Shown here in pieces: positions 1-11,106 of a stretch of 64,000 nucleotides of DNA. The notes under the pieces were generated by a model. It was given only the letters and a program-made list of their open reading frames with translations. It did not search any database and was not told the DNA's origin. The position numbers and the translations under genes were made by a program. How positions within the stretch are numbered: position 1 is the first letter of the stretch; each line of letters begins with the position of its first letter. The stretch comes from Rehmannia glutinosa (taxonomy: Eukaryota > Streptophyta > Magnoliopsida > Lamiales > Orobanchaceae): assembly GCA_016081115.2 (NCBI GenBank), contig CM071930.1, positions 8,599,419 to 8,663,418 on the forward strand, in the 5' to 3' direction.

Positions 1-1541
1 TTTATTGATGTTGGTTGAATAAGCTTTAATGAGGTGTCTGCTTCTTTGGGGTGATTGAAAGGCATATTGTTATTTGATTTATGCAATGTGTTTTCTCATC
101 ATTAATGGAGGCAACAGTATTTTCTAAATCTTGGTCATTGAATCACAGATACTATAATCTCTAGTTTGTATACTGGATCTTTCTACATCTCGGCGGTAAT
201 AGTGCGCTATTTTAGGAGTTTACCACTCACTGGTATTCAACAGAATGTTTTACATGGCATTTGCCTTTTCTTTTCCCCCCTATGGTGTGGGGTGGGTTGG
301 GGTTTGTGTGGGTTGAAGTTGTATATTTTTATACCAGCTACTAGTATTGCTGCATTTATTCTTTTTACAAAGTTCGTTTCCGTTGTATTAGTGCATCGGG
401 TAAGGTGGTGGCAACTTCGTGGATTCTGTGTTTTTATAGACTTGGATAACATGCCTGAAGCATCTCCATTAGTTGGAGCAAGGTCTCAATTTGTGGATGT
501 TTATTTTCATGATGATGTTCTAGAACACGGAAGAGCACTTTCTATTTTTTTTGGAGGTTCACTACATAAAACTCATCTTTACTATTAGAAGTTGTACACC
601 TATCCTCGTGCCATTTCCAATCACAATAAAGAGAAGATATGTGAGGCTCGAATGGTTTTGATGATTGGACCTTTCAAGGTTGATGTACTAAATGAATGAT
701 TCTTTCACGAGTGTTCCAAGAAAATATTTCTCAACAAGCTATTTCAAATTTTGCACATTTTCACTTTATATTTTCCTTTACCTTGTTCCTTAGTTTTGCG
801 CATAAACCAGTTTACTGGCATCGCTGTTTTTAAAAACTTATCTATCTTCAGTGAAGGGAAATGTTAGCTGCCATGATGGGGATAGTGCTCTAATCTCTTA
901 AGATCCATGTGTTAGTGAAATTTGTACCTTCAGTGCCCATTTTTTTAGCATCTGTTGCTTTGATTACGAGTGTCGAATTCCCTTTATGATACTAATGTTA
1001 TCAAAAATAGGAGTTTTTTTTTATTCATTTGGGGGACCATATGCCCGTTTCTTTTTTAAGACTTGGGATTGGGTAGCACTTGACATCCGAGATGTGGAGC
1101 TCGGGTATCAATTTTATGAAATTGTGGAAAGCTCTCTAACATGTCTAATTCAAGTTATACATATCTAATCGTGATTTTTGAAATTGTGGAAAGCTCTCTA
1201 AAATATCCAATTCAAGTTAAATATATTAAATTGAATCGATTTGGCATGACAATCCTTTTATGAAGTTATTGAATGCTCTCCAACATGTGCAATTTAGGTT
1301 AATATATTTGAGGAAATTGTAGAAAGCTCTCTATTTACTTCAATTGATTTTGCATGGTTCACACAGCTAACCACTAGTTACCCATTAGTTGCTAAGATCA
1401 TCTACAGTCGTGTTTTTTTACGATTATCGAGTTATTTATATGTATCGGGAAGATTTGAGGCTGCATTCCCGTCATGATTTTCTCAATATTGTTTAATAGC
1501 AAATTATTTCCAATTTTAACTTTTTCTTCCCCTGAATGCAG
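1..1541 (+). other. upstream intron of the VDAC gene (5' exons outside window)
   Basis: No coding segment is recognised here. The VDAC exon at 1542 is preceded by a pyrimidine-rich acceptor ending in CAG, and about 39 N-terminal residues of the porin are missing. I found nothing resembling that N-terminus in these 1.5 kb, so this is most likely a single long intron with the first exon(s) left of the window. The open frames here, for example 166-588, have no recognisable protein character. The stretch is AT-rich and holds a degenerate repeat at 1116-1355. Confidence 0.6.
1116..1355. repeat. degenerate tandem repeat, about 4 copies
   Basis: A block beginning AAATTGTGGAAAGCTCTC and followed by a variant of AATTCAAGTTA recurs at about 1118, 1181, 1262 and 1313, with unequal spacing (about 50-80 bases) and rising divergence. 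It lies in the VDAC upstream intron. Its origin is unknown. A decayed minisatellite or a piece of an old transposon are both possible. Confidence 0.6.
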
Positions 1542-2155
1542 GCACTAACCACATCCACAGTGAAAAAAGGAGGTTACTCATCTGGTGATGTGGCAGCCCA
1601 GTATATATACAAGAATACTTTTGTTGATGTCAAAGTTGATACAGAATCGAATGTGAGATGCTAAAACCTTTATCATGTTAACACATGCTTGTTTCATTTG
1701 TCATCTCTCTGATCACTCTTTTTCTTTTGGCAGATCTCAGCAATTCTAGCTTTTGCTGATATTGTTCCCTCATCAAAGACCATTGCCACACTGAAATATC
1801 CGAATTACGAGTCTGGCAAAGTATGTGCTGCACATTTTTCCAACTACATTAGTTGCAATAGTAGCCTTCTTCTTTTACTAACTTGCTCTGCTTTTCCTAT
1901 TGCAGCTGGAACTTCAGTACTTTCACCCTCATGCATCTCTCACTGCAGCTGTTGGTCTGAACCAAGCCCCTCCCATTGATTTTTCAGTCACCGTTGGTAC
2001 ACCAACTTTTGCTTTGGGTGCAGAGGCTGGTTATGAGACGAGTTCCGGTAAATTGACAAAATACACTGCTGGTATCACTGTGACAAAGCCAGATTCCTGT
2101 GGCTCAGTAATTTTGTAAGCCCCGAATTATTACATAGGTTAATTACTTTTATCAA

Positions 2156-2209
<54 letters not shown>

Positions 2210-2816
2210 TAGGGTAAATTACAAAAATTATCCCTAAGATTTAGCTTAATTAAAAAAAATCATTTATTTTTCAAAATTACAAATATCCCCTTAAGGTATT
2301 ACAAATACTTCCTTGAGGTTTGAATTTACTTAACAAATATCTCTCTCTTGAGGGTGTAACTTGTAAAATAGAAACAAATATCAAGGGGCTACTTCCAATT
2401 TTAAAAGACAGTTGGGTGTTTTTGTAATTAGAATAATCTTCAAGGGTATATTTTGTAATTAATCCAAAATATTTTCAAAATCTTAGTTTTTGGGTCCCTC
2501 ACTTTGTAGGGGTGATAAAGGAGACACTATAAAAGCATCATACATACACTACCTTGATCAATTAAAGAGGACGGCTGCTGTGGGAGAGATCGCTAGAAAA
2601 TTCTCCACAAACGAGAACACATTTACAGTGGGAGGGTCTTACGCCATGGACAGCCTGACACTCGTGAAAATGAAGCTTAATAATCATGGCACACTCGTGG
2701 CCGTGTTGCAACACGAGCTCATTCAGAAATCACTCGTGACTATATCCAGTGAATTCGACACTAAGGCCTTGGATAAGACTCCCAGGTTTGGCGTGTCCCT
2801 TGCTCTGAAGCCTTGA
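1542..2816 (+). CDS. VDAC: mitochondrial outer membrane porin VDAC, C-terminal four exons (5' partial)
   Basis: Voltage-dependent anion channel: a beta-barrel pore of the outer mitochondrial membrane that passes metabolites and nucleotides. Four exons can be read: 1542-1652, 1734-1820, 1906-2114 and 2510-2816, all with GT-AG borders and matching phases (the third intron splits a Leu codon). They encode 237 residues against about 276 for plant VDACs, so roughly 39 N-terminal residues lie upstream of the window. Family hallmarks seen are ALTTSTVKKGG near the start, LELQYFHPHASL, the GDKGDTIKASY strand, RTAAVGEIARKFS and the C-terminal VSLALKP end. All frames are open and splice sites intact, so the gene looks functional. 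The third intron has gained a microsatellite and a MITE-like insert. It ends 4.5 kb from the convergent L26 gene. Confidence 0.95.
2157..2207. repeat. (TA)n(TG)n microsatellite
   Basis: About 5 TA units run into about 20 uninterrupted TG units inside the third visible VDAC intron, directly before a MITE-like insert. Likely length-polymorphic. Confidence 0.95.
2211..2464. mobile_element. MITE-like insertion in VDAC intron
   Basis: The left end AGGGTAAATTACAAAAA and the right end (reverse complement starts GGATTAATTACAAAA) are imperfect inverted repeats around about 255 bp. The ends resemble the better-preserved MITEs at 49438-49719 and 51550-51823. No clear target duplication is left, partly because the left flank is a microsatellite. 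The alternation of A-runs with short G/C blocks matches those copies, so an old member of the same family is likely. Confidence 0.55.
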
Positions 2817-5800
2817 GAGCTAACTTGCGACAGCAAGTTGCTTTTGGAACCGGTACTTAGTTTTTTTTGAAGGTTGCGCTGGAAGAAAGCGCGAAATAAG
2901 TAGCTGCACTAACATACTGTTTTCAGATACTTGGTGATTAAGCATATATGTAGGTCTGGGGTAGTGTGGTTTTTACTCAGTTTTTCAACTACCCGTTTGT
3001 TATTCTTGTTGAGGCTTTTTATGGCATGAAAAATATTCTTTTAGAGTTCTATGGTGAACATTGAACTCTTAGTTTTGCAGCTTTATTTTGTGTTTGCATT
3101 TTATGGCACTAGTCACTTGCAATGCGCGTTTCGCGTGTATAGGATAAAGAAAATAGTTCCCGTTTTGTTTCTTTTATACTTATAGTGCAATGTGATCAAT
3201 TTTTTCCCAAAACTTGGGAAAGGAGGCGCTTTCGTTGCTCTCTAGCCTTACTGGTGAACCATCACTGGAACCTGAAACAGAAGGACTTTCCATTTTGTTG
3301 AGCTAGGCCCATATATGTACTTCGTTTAGGAGTTCCAAGGACGAAATAGAGGACAGAGGTCCCTTCTATATGGAGCCAGGTTTCGCTTTAATGGCAGCAA
3401 GCTTTTGGGTCATCCTTGTTTTGTCTCGGTATAATTTTCTATTGAATTTGTGGTGTCGCGTGAGCTGTAGAAGTCAGCTATATAACCGCGGCTGCAAGTT
3501 TTCTTCAATAGGGGAGAGTAAAGTTGGAACTGTAGGAATATGGATAGGACTAATACTATAATATTCGCCATCTATTATTTTGGAATAGAAAGGATAAAAA
3601 CTAGAATTCGAAAAACGGTCTGGGGCTGCTCAATGTATGGTGGATGGGGCTAATTAGGATAGTATCTAATTTCATTGTGAATTTTACATGTGTCCAATTT
3701 TTATTTTTTCTCGAGCTAAGGTAATTCCCTGCGTTTTGACTTTGACTAAACTTCTATCCTTATTTCTTCCAATTATGTTCTCGTACCCAAGCCCTTATCC
3801 TTCCCCTAAGGAATTCCAGTGGTGAATCGGAGTAGGAATCTTTCCCTTGCTCTCGTGGTTCCAGAGATATAGATCATGTTTCAGTGATAGTAATAAATTG
3901 TAGGGATTATTAACTTTATTTGGACAACAATCAACAACAAATAATCTTTCTACTTATTCTATTTTGACTTTCACTATAACTGCTAATAGAATAGATCCAT
4001 AGAGTGAGTTGTTTTCACTCTTCCATCTAAAAATGGAAGTAAGGCTGGGAAAGCAAAGAGTGGAATGTATGTTCTGTAACAAGCTTGATTTGATTATTCT
4101 TTTTCAAGAGTAAGCCATAAGGACTCTGTAGATTGCGCCTGTTGATCCAGTCGTTGATCCTGCAGCTTATCAAAATAAGCACCAGCAGACAGAGGTAGAT
4201 AAAGATCTAGTATGAGAAAGTCGAAGCTCATGAGGTTCTGTTTCCTCTCTTTCCGAATATCTTTACAATTTGAGTTAGCCTCTAGCCTTTTCCTGATGTT
4301 CACAGGGGCCAAAACGACTCGGTTATAGGAATTTAGACCACCTACGTGCTGATAATTAAAACCACCTCGACCGGATCAGAGTAAACAACAATGGACTCAG
4401 GCCGCCCCTCGCCTTGAAAGAATTCACACGTGGCCGCCATTTTTCCCAAAATAAGGGGAGATCTGCAACTTACTGCTCACGGAAACACCCGACATATACG
4501 TCGTGGGTAGCATCGAATTTCCTGGTGGATTGATCGTGTGCCAAGTAAGATAATTTTACTCCATTCATACCCATAAATCCAATTTGACTAAGAAAAAGTA
4601 AAGTGTGTGTGACAATTCCTGACACGATATAAAACTAATACATCATAAGCGAGTTAGAATTGAGACATGGCATGTTAGTATCAAAATTGGGGGGGGTTTG
4701 ACTAATACGAATAATAAACATGTCGAGTTAGGGTTAAGATAAAATGACATAATTGACATGTTTGATCCAATTGTGTTATTATATTATTTTTTGCAATATT
4801 TTTTATTATTGAATATGTTATTAGTATAATGATTGAATTTTAAAAAATTATCAAACATACGTGAAAATAATTTTCAAATTTAAATAAACTCATACAACCC
4901 AGATAACCATACAAGCAGATTAGTGTAGATGAGTAACCCTTTAGTTTTTAAAATATACATTTCATTTTGTTTCGACCCAAATAATTCTAATAATAAACAG
5001 GTTGATTTTAGATTGAAGAAGTTCACACGAACAGTTAAATAGATGGGGTTGAGACTGAAAAATCTGACACGAACAACATAAATTTTTTGTCTCGATACTA
5101 ATGTTCATATTATTACTTAATTGAGAAAATATTATTCACAAATTGCCACCCCAAAAATGTTCAAAAAGTAAAGATCTTAAAATTTTTCATAATAATGCCA
5201 TCGTAGTAATTAAAAAGATAATGTTATCATATTATTACTTAATTGAGAAAATATTATTCAGAAAAGAAAAAAGGTCATAATTTTATAACTAGCATTTCGA
5301 CAGTGTTTCAAGTGGTATTTTTTAATTCACATATGGTAGATCCAAGTGAATCAAGAGACATGGAAGTTTATTTATGCTCGAGTGCAAGGGATTAAAGAGA
5401 GAAAATATTCTATGTTGCCCACTGGAATTAAATTGCAAGAATAGCGCATAGTTGCGGATTTCTCTTAATTCTTTACAGAAAGTTCAGAGACAAAGCTAAT
5501 TCAGATTCATATAACAATCTGAACTAAGGAAATCTCCATCTACACTTTAATTTGGGACAAGATTAGAATGGTTTGAAGCTCATAACTCAGCAAGCACAAA
5601 AACACGGCATAAATCAGTAGCACAGGATAATTCTCAAGTTGTGACACTCCATATTTATGGTCATAGAATAGACAACCAATGGAATGGAAGCGAAAAATTG
5701 ATGTCGCAATTGGATATCTTTCATTTCGAATTTTACTTTTCTGCTCGAGAATATAAATAAAAACATATAAAACTGTGATTTTGGATATGATATGAAAGTG

Positions 5801-7304
5801 AAATGATGAAACTTGATTTATTTAATAATATATCAAAAAAATAATGATTGAATATACTTGGTGACTGAATGCGAGTGATTGAACAATGAAATTTATAAGA
5901 AAATGTTTAATAATGATATGTGATTTGATTGATTTTTTCTTTTTTTTGAAAATGAGCGTGATGTGTTCTCGTATAAAAGAGTAAAACTGAGTGAGTAGCG
6001 AATTTATGAAAATTTACAGAGGCAGTTGCATTTAGGGTAAAAGAAAAAAATTTAGCAGAAGGAAAATGATTCTTTTTGGTATCTAAGAGTAACCGACTTT
6101 TGTCTTGGGATGAGTCATGGGAATACTCTTTCTTGTAAAGATTGGTGGCATCATGTGTGTTCTTTTGATAAGGAAGATATCCATCAAGAAAGAATCCAAC
6201 TCACCAGGAACCTCTTCATGTTTCGAGGGGTGTGGAAATCCGAAAAAGATACAGTGGATTTGGCATTGGTTGAGTGGCAAGAATTCATCTTATTGAAGGA
6301 TGGTTAGCTTAGGGCTGTTGGTGGGGTGCTTTTGGTATGATTTATGTCCTGTGTTGGGCTGGTGTGTTCTAGGAACTGCTCCTTGGTTCAGTGGAAGATA
6401 CTTGTTATCAAAAACACCAACTTCTAAGGTTTTGGGTAGCAAAAACAGACAGCAGCTCAACTCGAGAACAATATAACTAAAGACGACCAGTTCTTAATAT
6501 GCTGTGTTACAAAGAAAAGAGGGAAGGTTTCAATAGGCGTTTATGGTGTCATAGACGAGTTACAGGAACGTAACTAAAAGTGGATGGCTAAGTAATGCTT
6601 CAATCAAGGCTCATCCATTGTCTAGCCGAGAGGGAATGGCACACTACACTAGCACGAAAATGCATATTTTAAATTAAGCATATCAAAGGGAAATTAATGG
6701 ATTTAGATCCTTGTGATTCTGCAATTTGCAAATATTGAAACAGAATCAAGAAAATCAATGTATCTTGAATCATCAAGAAGTCAGAGGAAAAATCATCTAA
6801 TAGACACACAATAGATGATTTTCTCTAGACAATACTTCATTAACACAGCAGCTGAAATTATCTAACAAATAAATCAGCAAAGACTACACCAAAGTACTCA
6901 CAGAGATCAATATCACAAGTTCAAAGAAAAGTCACCAACCTTCACGAATCTCACAAAAATTCAAATGCCATTTCATGAACAAGTACACCATAATCATATA
7001 ACTACCACAAAACATTCAGCGAATTAATCAATCAAGACTCAGACTCAAGCATCAAGCCCAAGAACCCTAAAGTGCACCAATTTGAGCAACACAGATAAAT
7101 ATCAGCAAATGAACATCAAACTAGCCAAATATCCAATCAGTTAAGACTCATAACTATCAGCATTGCATTGAAACGAAACAAAATCAAGGTACAATCAAAA
7201 GTAACAAAGTATGACATAGTTTTCCACTCATCCTCGCACCAACATCCATAAACATAAATTCAAAATTAACGACCAACAAAAAACAACCGTAATTAACCAA
7301 CCTA
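2817..7304. other. intergenic region between VDAC and L26
   Basis: This holds the VDAC 3' untranslated region (first 200 bases or so), a less AT-rich island at about 3200-4330 (separate entry), a decayed transposon-like stretch at about 4606-5160 with GCCACCCC near its right end, and a 33-bp direct repeat (5106-5138 and 5228-5260). From about 6640 it is probably the 3' flank of L26. The overlapping open frames at 6083-6307 on both strands (about 65 codons) match no protein I know. I see no further gene. Confidence 0.6.
3200..4330. other. island of different base composition, possible organelle-derived insert
   Basis: Compared with its flanks this stretch is visibly richer in G and C, lacks long A/T runs and reads like plant mitochondrial intergenic DNA. 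A 72-codon frame on the minus strand (4312-4094) is not recognised. The call rests on composition and texture only. An old gene fragment is an alternative. Confidence 0.25.
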
Positions 7305-7745
7305 CTAATCGATTGTCTGCATAATATCTTCGGCAGTAAACTTAGTGCCTTTGTCCTTATCGGCGGCGGCGCGTCCCTTCGCCTTGCGGTCGAGCAGCGA
7401 TTTCCGATCCTTATCGAGGCGGAGCTTAGTAATAACAACCTTCGAGGGGTGAATACCGACGTTGACAGTCGAGCCATTAACCTTCTCACGGGTGATGCGC
7501 TCGATGTGGATGACCCATTTCTTACGGTAGACCTGCACCACCTTACCTTCGCGTCCCTTGTAGGTTCCTCGGACCACCTGCACCTCGTCGTCCTTTCGGA
7601 CAGGCATGGACCGGACGTTGTACTTGGACCTGAGGTCGCCGGAGAGCGGCGAGCTCATGATGACGCGGCGGACGCTCGACGGCGCAGTGAAGTGCGCCTT
7701 TCGGCTCTTGCGCCGGGAAGAAGATACGCGTGGATTGTACTTCAT
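7305..7745 (-). CDS. RPL26: 60S ribosomal protein L26 (uL24), cytosolic
   Basis: Structural protein of the large cytosolic ribosomal subunit, near the polypeptide exit tunnel. Starting at the ATG of MKYNPRVSSSRRKSRKAHF gives 146 residues, the normal plant length. The frame stays open for 51 codons upstream, but that part is 5' untranslated sequence by family comparison. A KOW motif lies at about residues 50-76 (VRKDDEVQVVRGTYKGREGK). The N-terminus is strongly basic and the C-terminus is a charged tail ending AEDIMQTID. There is no intron. A telo-box and several site II elements lie upstream. It is convergent with VDAC, and the Mutator-type element begins only 255 bp upstream of its start codon. 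The frame is intact and looks functional. Confidence 0.97.
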   Translation of the reverse strand: MKYNPRVSSSRRKSRKAHFTAPSSVRRVIMSSPLSGDLRSKYNVRSMPVRKDDEVQVVRGTYKGREGKVVQVYRKKWVIHIERITREKVNGSTVNVGIHPSKVVITKLRLDKDRKSLLDRKAKGRAAADKDKGTKFTAEDIMQTID

Positions 7746-7804
7746 TTTCGCCGCTTCTGCTTCTCTCTGTGTGGGGGTGCTGAAGCCTGTGGAGATGGCG
7801 AAGG

Positions 7805-7958
7805 TTAGGGTTTCTGTTAATTTATAGTGGGTTATTGAACGTTGTCGTATTGGGTTTGAGTTTGTTTCGGGCTTGAAGAGTTGGGCTAGGGCACGCATTG
7901 CAATAGTTATGTCTATGGGCCACTTAGCTTAGTTTTATCATGTTTGTGGACTTGGGCT
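7805..7958 (-). promoter_or_regulatory. L26 promoter: telo-box and site II elements
   Basis: In gene orientation AAACCCTAA (7813-7805) is a telo-box about 60 bases upstream of the start codon. TGGGCT/TGGGCC words, site II elements, stand at 7882-7887, 7916-7921 and 7953-7958. This pair of motifs is the known signature of plant ribosomal-protein and other growth-linked promoters (TCP and telo-box binding factors). The outermost site II lies 42 bp from the edge of the Mutator-type element. Confidence 0.8.
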
Positions 7959-7999
7959 TATATTTTTATTTTGTTTGGAAATCTGGACTTTGAACATTT

Positions 8000-8107
8000 G
8001 GCTAATTTAAAAAAGTATTGTTAATTAAATCGAATTTAACTAATTACCGTAAAAAACAATATTAAAATATTAGGTAAAAACAGCATCACAGGCGCTATTT
8101 TCTGCAG
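8000..8107 (+). repeat. left terminal inverted repeat of the MULE
   Basis: Pairs with the complement of 38913-39019. Conserved blocks are TATTGTTAATTAAA, AATTTAAC/TAATTACC, AAAATATTAGGT and TTTTCTGCAG. Divergence between the two arms shows the element is not recent. Confidence 0.85.
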
Positions 8108-8436
8108 AAATGCATTTCACAAATTAATTTTTTTTTTAATTAGTTAGAAAACAGAGCTCAAATCAGCAATTTTTTTAAAATTTTAATTCAGAAAATAGAG
8201 ATTGAATCTCTGTTTTTACAAATTTATTTTTTTTAATTTTCGTATATTGTTTTGTAAAAATTAGAAAATGCATACATCATTTTTCGGAATATAAAACATG
8301 AACTTCATTTCAACCCGGTTACATAATAAATCCTAGAAGCCGATTACACAATTTAAAAACATAAGTAAATGACATAATTTAAAAACAACTGAAAATCACA
8401 CAATTTAAAATCGTACAACAACTGGAATACTAAACA

Positions 8437-9108
8437 TCAGTCATGGCGTAAAGAAGAACTTTCTTGCTCAAAATTATCTCCAAACTTAGGTCTTGGTGAC
8501 AAGTAGCGCGGATGGTGAGCCGAAAAATTGCCTGAGCATTGTGTCTCTGGCTCCGATTTCTTGAAAAGTGTTTCCAGTTTGTCAAATAAAGGTTATCACT
8601 CTAACATATAAGCATCTGGAGTAACGATTTCATCAACCTAGAAAAATAAAAAAATACGAGTCGCTAAATTTACGTAGAACAAAGATTGAATATTATACAT
8701 AGAGTAACATAAGGATATTTAATTTACCGCGTGCCACGAAACCTAGTCTTTTGTCGTTGCATGTACAAAATTCAGCTTGCGATCCCAATATACACCCGGT
8801 GTGCTCAACCTTTTGGCAAACAAGGTATAACGAGCTTGAAGATATTTCACTCGTTGACTTACTTCTGCATACTTAAAGTTGCAATCAAATGTTCCTTTTA
8901 TAATAGCTCTAGCCGTCAATATCGAAACACTGTTGTTTTCTTCATCAACAACCCAGTTCCCCTTGCTCATCTCGCTTAGAAGAGAATCGGCAGGGATGAT
9001 GTCCATCGGCAGCGTCCATTTTGTTTTTTTTTCATTATACAATGTCTCCAATAACTGAGAACGTGGTTTTTGTGGGGGTGGTATAGGAGACCAATTGAAT
9101 TCATCCAT
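8437..9108 (-). pseudogene. MULE-borne ORF, Myb/SANT-like transposon accessory protein (two exons, probably decayed)
   Basis: The first exon starts MDEFNWSPIPPP and has the layout of plant transposon-linked Myb/SANT-like proteins: a block ending VSQRVKYLQARYTLFAKRL, then GVYWD. The frame stops soon after TTKD. A GT-AG intron (GGTAAATTAA to TTTCTAG at about 8643) would lead into VDEIVTPDAYMLE. A second open piece, beginning DKLETLFKKSEPETQ and ending LRHD, closes at 8437. At least two disruptions are needed to join the pieces, so I call it a pseudogene. The family assignment is a recognition from memory and is moderate. It may have helped the transposase or may be a captured host gene. Confidence 0.5.
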
Positions 9109-9264
9109 TTGAATGTGTATATGATATGAATGTAAGAAAATTTATGTGAGGGTGGTAGATGAGAATAGTTTCAAAAGAAATGTATATTTTGTGGTAAGTT
9201 TGAGCATGTATTTATAGACCATTTGTAAATCTGATAAAATTATTTTGACAAGACATATCACTGC

Positions 9265-9405
9265 AAAGCTGATAAGGTACATCAGACAAGACTAAACAAC
9301 TGCATAAAGCTGATAAGGTACATCAGACAAGACTAGACAATTGCATAAAGCTGATAAAGTACATCAGACAAGACTACACAACAGCATAAAGCTGACATTT
9401 GATAA
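9265..9405. repeat. 41-bp tandem repeat, about 3.4 copies
   Basis: The unit AAAGCTGATAAGGTACATCA plus GACAAGACTAxACAAxTGCAT starts at 9265, 9306, 9347 and 9388, an exact 41-base period with few substitutions. It lies within the MULE between two minus-strand ORFs, where the promoter of the 9108-8437 ORF would be. Confidence 0.92.
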
Positions 9406-9495
9406 AGAGTTGATGACAAGACACGTCAATATAAAGCTGATAAGACTATATCTGATAAAACCAATAAAAATAAATTACTTAATTTCATACAACCC

Positions 9496-10098
9496 TTAAA
9501 CATTGTCAAAAAAGTATTTAATTAAATTATCTAATGTCCAACCCTTAGTTCTAATGAAAATAAGTATCATAATGTCCTCCAGTGCCACAAGTACGTCTAT
9601 TACTCTCTCGCATGCTCTGTCTACTACTGGTTGTAGTGGAGTAACATGCTCCTCATCTGGAGTCACGGAGTCTGAACGCCTATCATCACGCATAGATGAA
9701 AATGACGGATACAGAATTGGTGATGTATCATATGCACGTCGATCGGTGGCATGTCTAGGAGGCTCGGGATATGGTATGGTGTACTGATGTCCCAAATCCA
9801 AACTAAGAAAATCTGTGAATGATTGTGTAAATGGTACCAGACCTACATCCGGTGTAAACTGGATAGGTCCTTGCATATATACTGGCTCAGAGACATAATA
9901 ATCACCTGTATCAACTGTGAATCGATGCATAGAACTAGACAGACCCACACCGTCATGCACAGTACATGTGAATCGATGTGCAGAAGTGGATGGATCTGTA
10001 TCATCACGAGTAGTAGCTGTGAATCGAAGAGCAGAAGTGGATGGACCCGCATCATCATGCGTAGTAGCTGTGAATCGACGTGTAGAAGTAGATGGGCC
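9496..10098 (-). pseudogene. MULE ORF with Ser/Thr-rich repeats, likely C-terminal tail of the PMD gene, cut by element A
   Basis: About 200 codons are open on the minus strand. It holds three or four imperfect repeats of a 17-residue unit, GPSTSxxRFTATTxDDx, then a low-complexity part and a stop at 9496. Disordered Ser/Thr/Pro tails like this follow the plant mobile domain in many PMD proteins. The copia element A entered exactly at its 5' side (TSD GGGCC). Upstream sequence resumes at 18018, but the PMD frame there does not join the repeat frame directly. A frameshift or a missing intron is needed. Confidence 0.45.
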
Positions 10099-10404
10099 TG
10101 TTTGATACATGTTTTTATCTAAATTTTGATGATTTTATTTTTATCACCAAAACAATGTTTTTAAAGGTTGTCCAAATACTCCTAAATGATTTAAAATGGT
10201 TTTAATATTTTCCGGAGTATTTTCTCAAGTTTATTTTTGATAATAATGGACAACACTTTTAATGATTTTATGTCAATGGGTTTTTACTCCTAAACAAGAT
10301 TTTTAAATGTTGTCTAAATACTCCCAATTGGTTTAAAATGTTTTTACAAAATTTTCGGAGTATTGCTTGAGTTTTATTTTCAACAAAAATTGGACAACAT
10401 TTCT

Positions 10405-10705
10405 GTCTCGTGGTCGACCGTTCGCCCCATAGGGCAACCCGTACCTGAAAATGATTTTTTGAAACAGAAAATGAGACGGAAGTAAAATCAGGCAGGTCGA
10501 CTGGTCGACGCTCCGGTCGACCGGTCGCCCAGGGGTCGATCGGTACCTGCATGTTTCGTTTTGAAACAGAACATTTCTTCTTCGATTTTCATCAAGGTGG
10601 ACCGGTTGAGACAGGGGTCGACCGGTCGAAGCCTATGTCGACCGGTCGCCCTGTTGTAATTTCCAAAGTGTTCTTCAATTCTCTTATTTCTGTGCGACCG
10701 GTCGC
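10405..10705. repeat. cluster of CG-rich palindromic words in U3
   Basis: Variants of GGTCGACCGGTCG, a fusion of the palindromes GTCGAC and ACCGGT, occur about seven times in 300 bp of otherwise AT-rich LTR, upstream of the TATA box. The same word clusters in the other LTRs of the family and once more in the 3' noncoding part of B (24801-24845) and C (60671-60720). Sireviruses (copia) are known from published work to carry palindromic motifs in their LTRs, and this resembles that feature. Confidence 0.85.
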
Positions 10706-11106
10706 CCTGTGCATTGACAACAAAAATATGACCGTTTGACAGCAGACACATTTCCTTAAATTGTGGGATTGATTTCTAACAGCTATATTCTTGATTTTAA
10801 TCGTATTTTTCTGTAGATTTTCAATCCCCAAGAGGAGCCTATGCTTGATCAATCATCTCCTATAAATAGAGGAAGTTTTGGAGCAACCAATACAACAATT
10901 GAGATACAACACAACAAGATACACTTCAAGCAAATACTTGGTCTTTCATTGTTATTATTCTTGTTGTAAATTTGCCTAGCTTATCACTTTCACATCCTTG
11001 AGGTCTAGGCTATTCTTGATTACACTTTGCACTCAAATTGTAATATTCATTATTGAGTTGTAATCTTGATTTTTGGTTATCATTCAAACACAAGATATCC
11101 TTGTGA

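Noticed and set aside
6083..6307. Two overlapping 65-codon frames
   Set aside because: No recognisable protein, no splice context and no repeat. Too short to call a gene.
7449..7827. Open frames on the + strand across L26
   Set aside because: Antisense shadows of the GC-rich L26 coding sequence.
7746..7898. 51-codon N-terminal extension of L26
   Set aside because: The family length of 146 residues and the MKYNPRV start are fixed. The extension contains the telo-box region and is 5' untranslated or promoter DNA.
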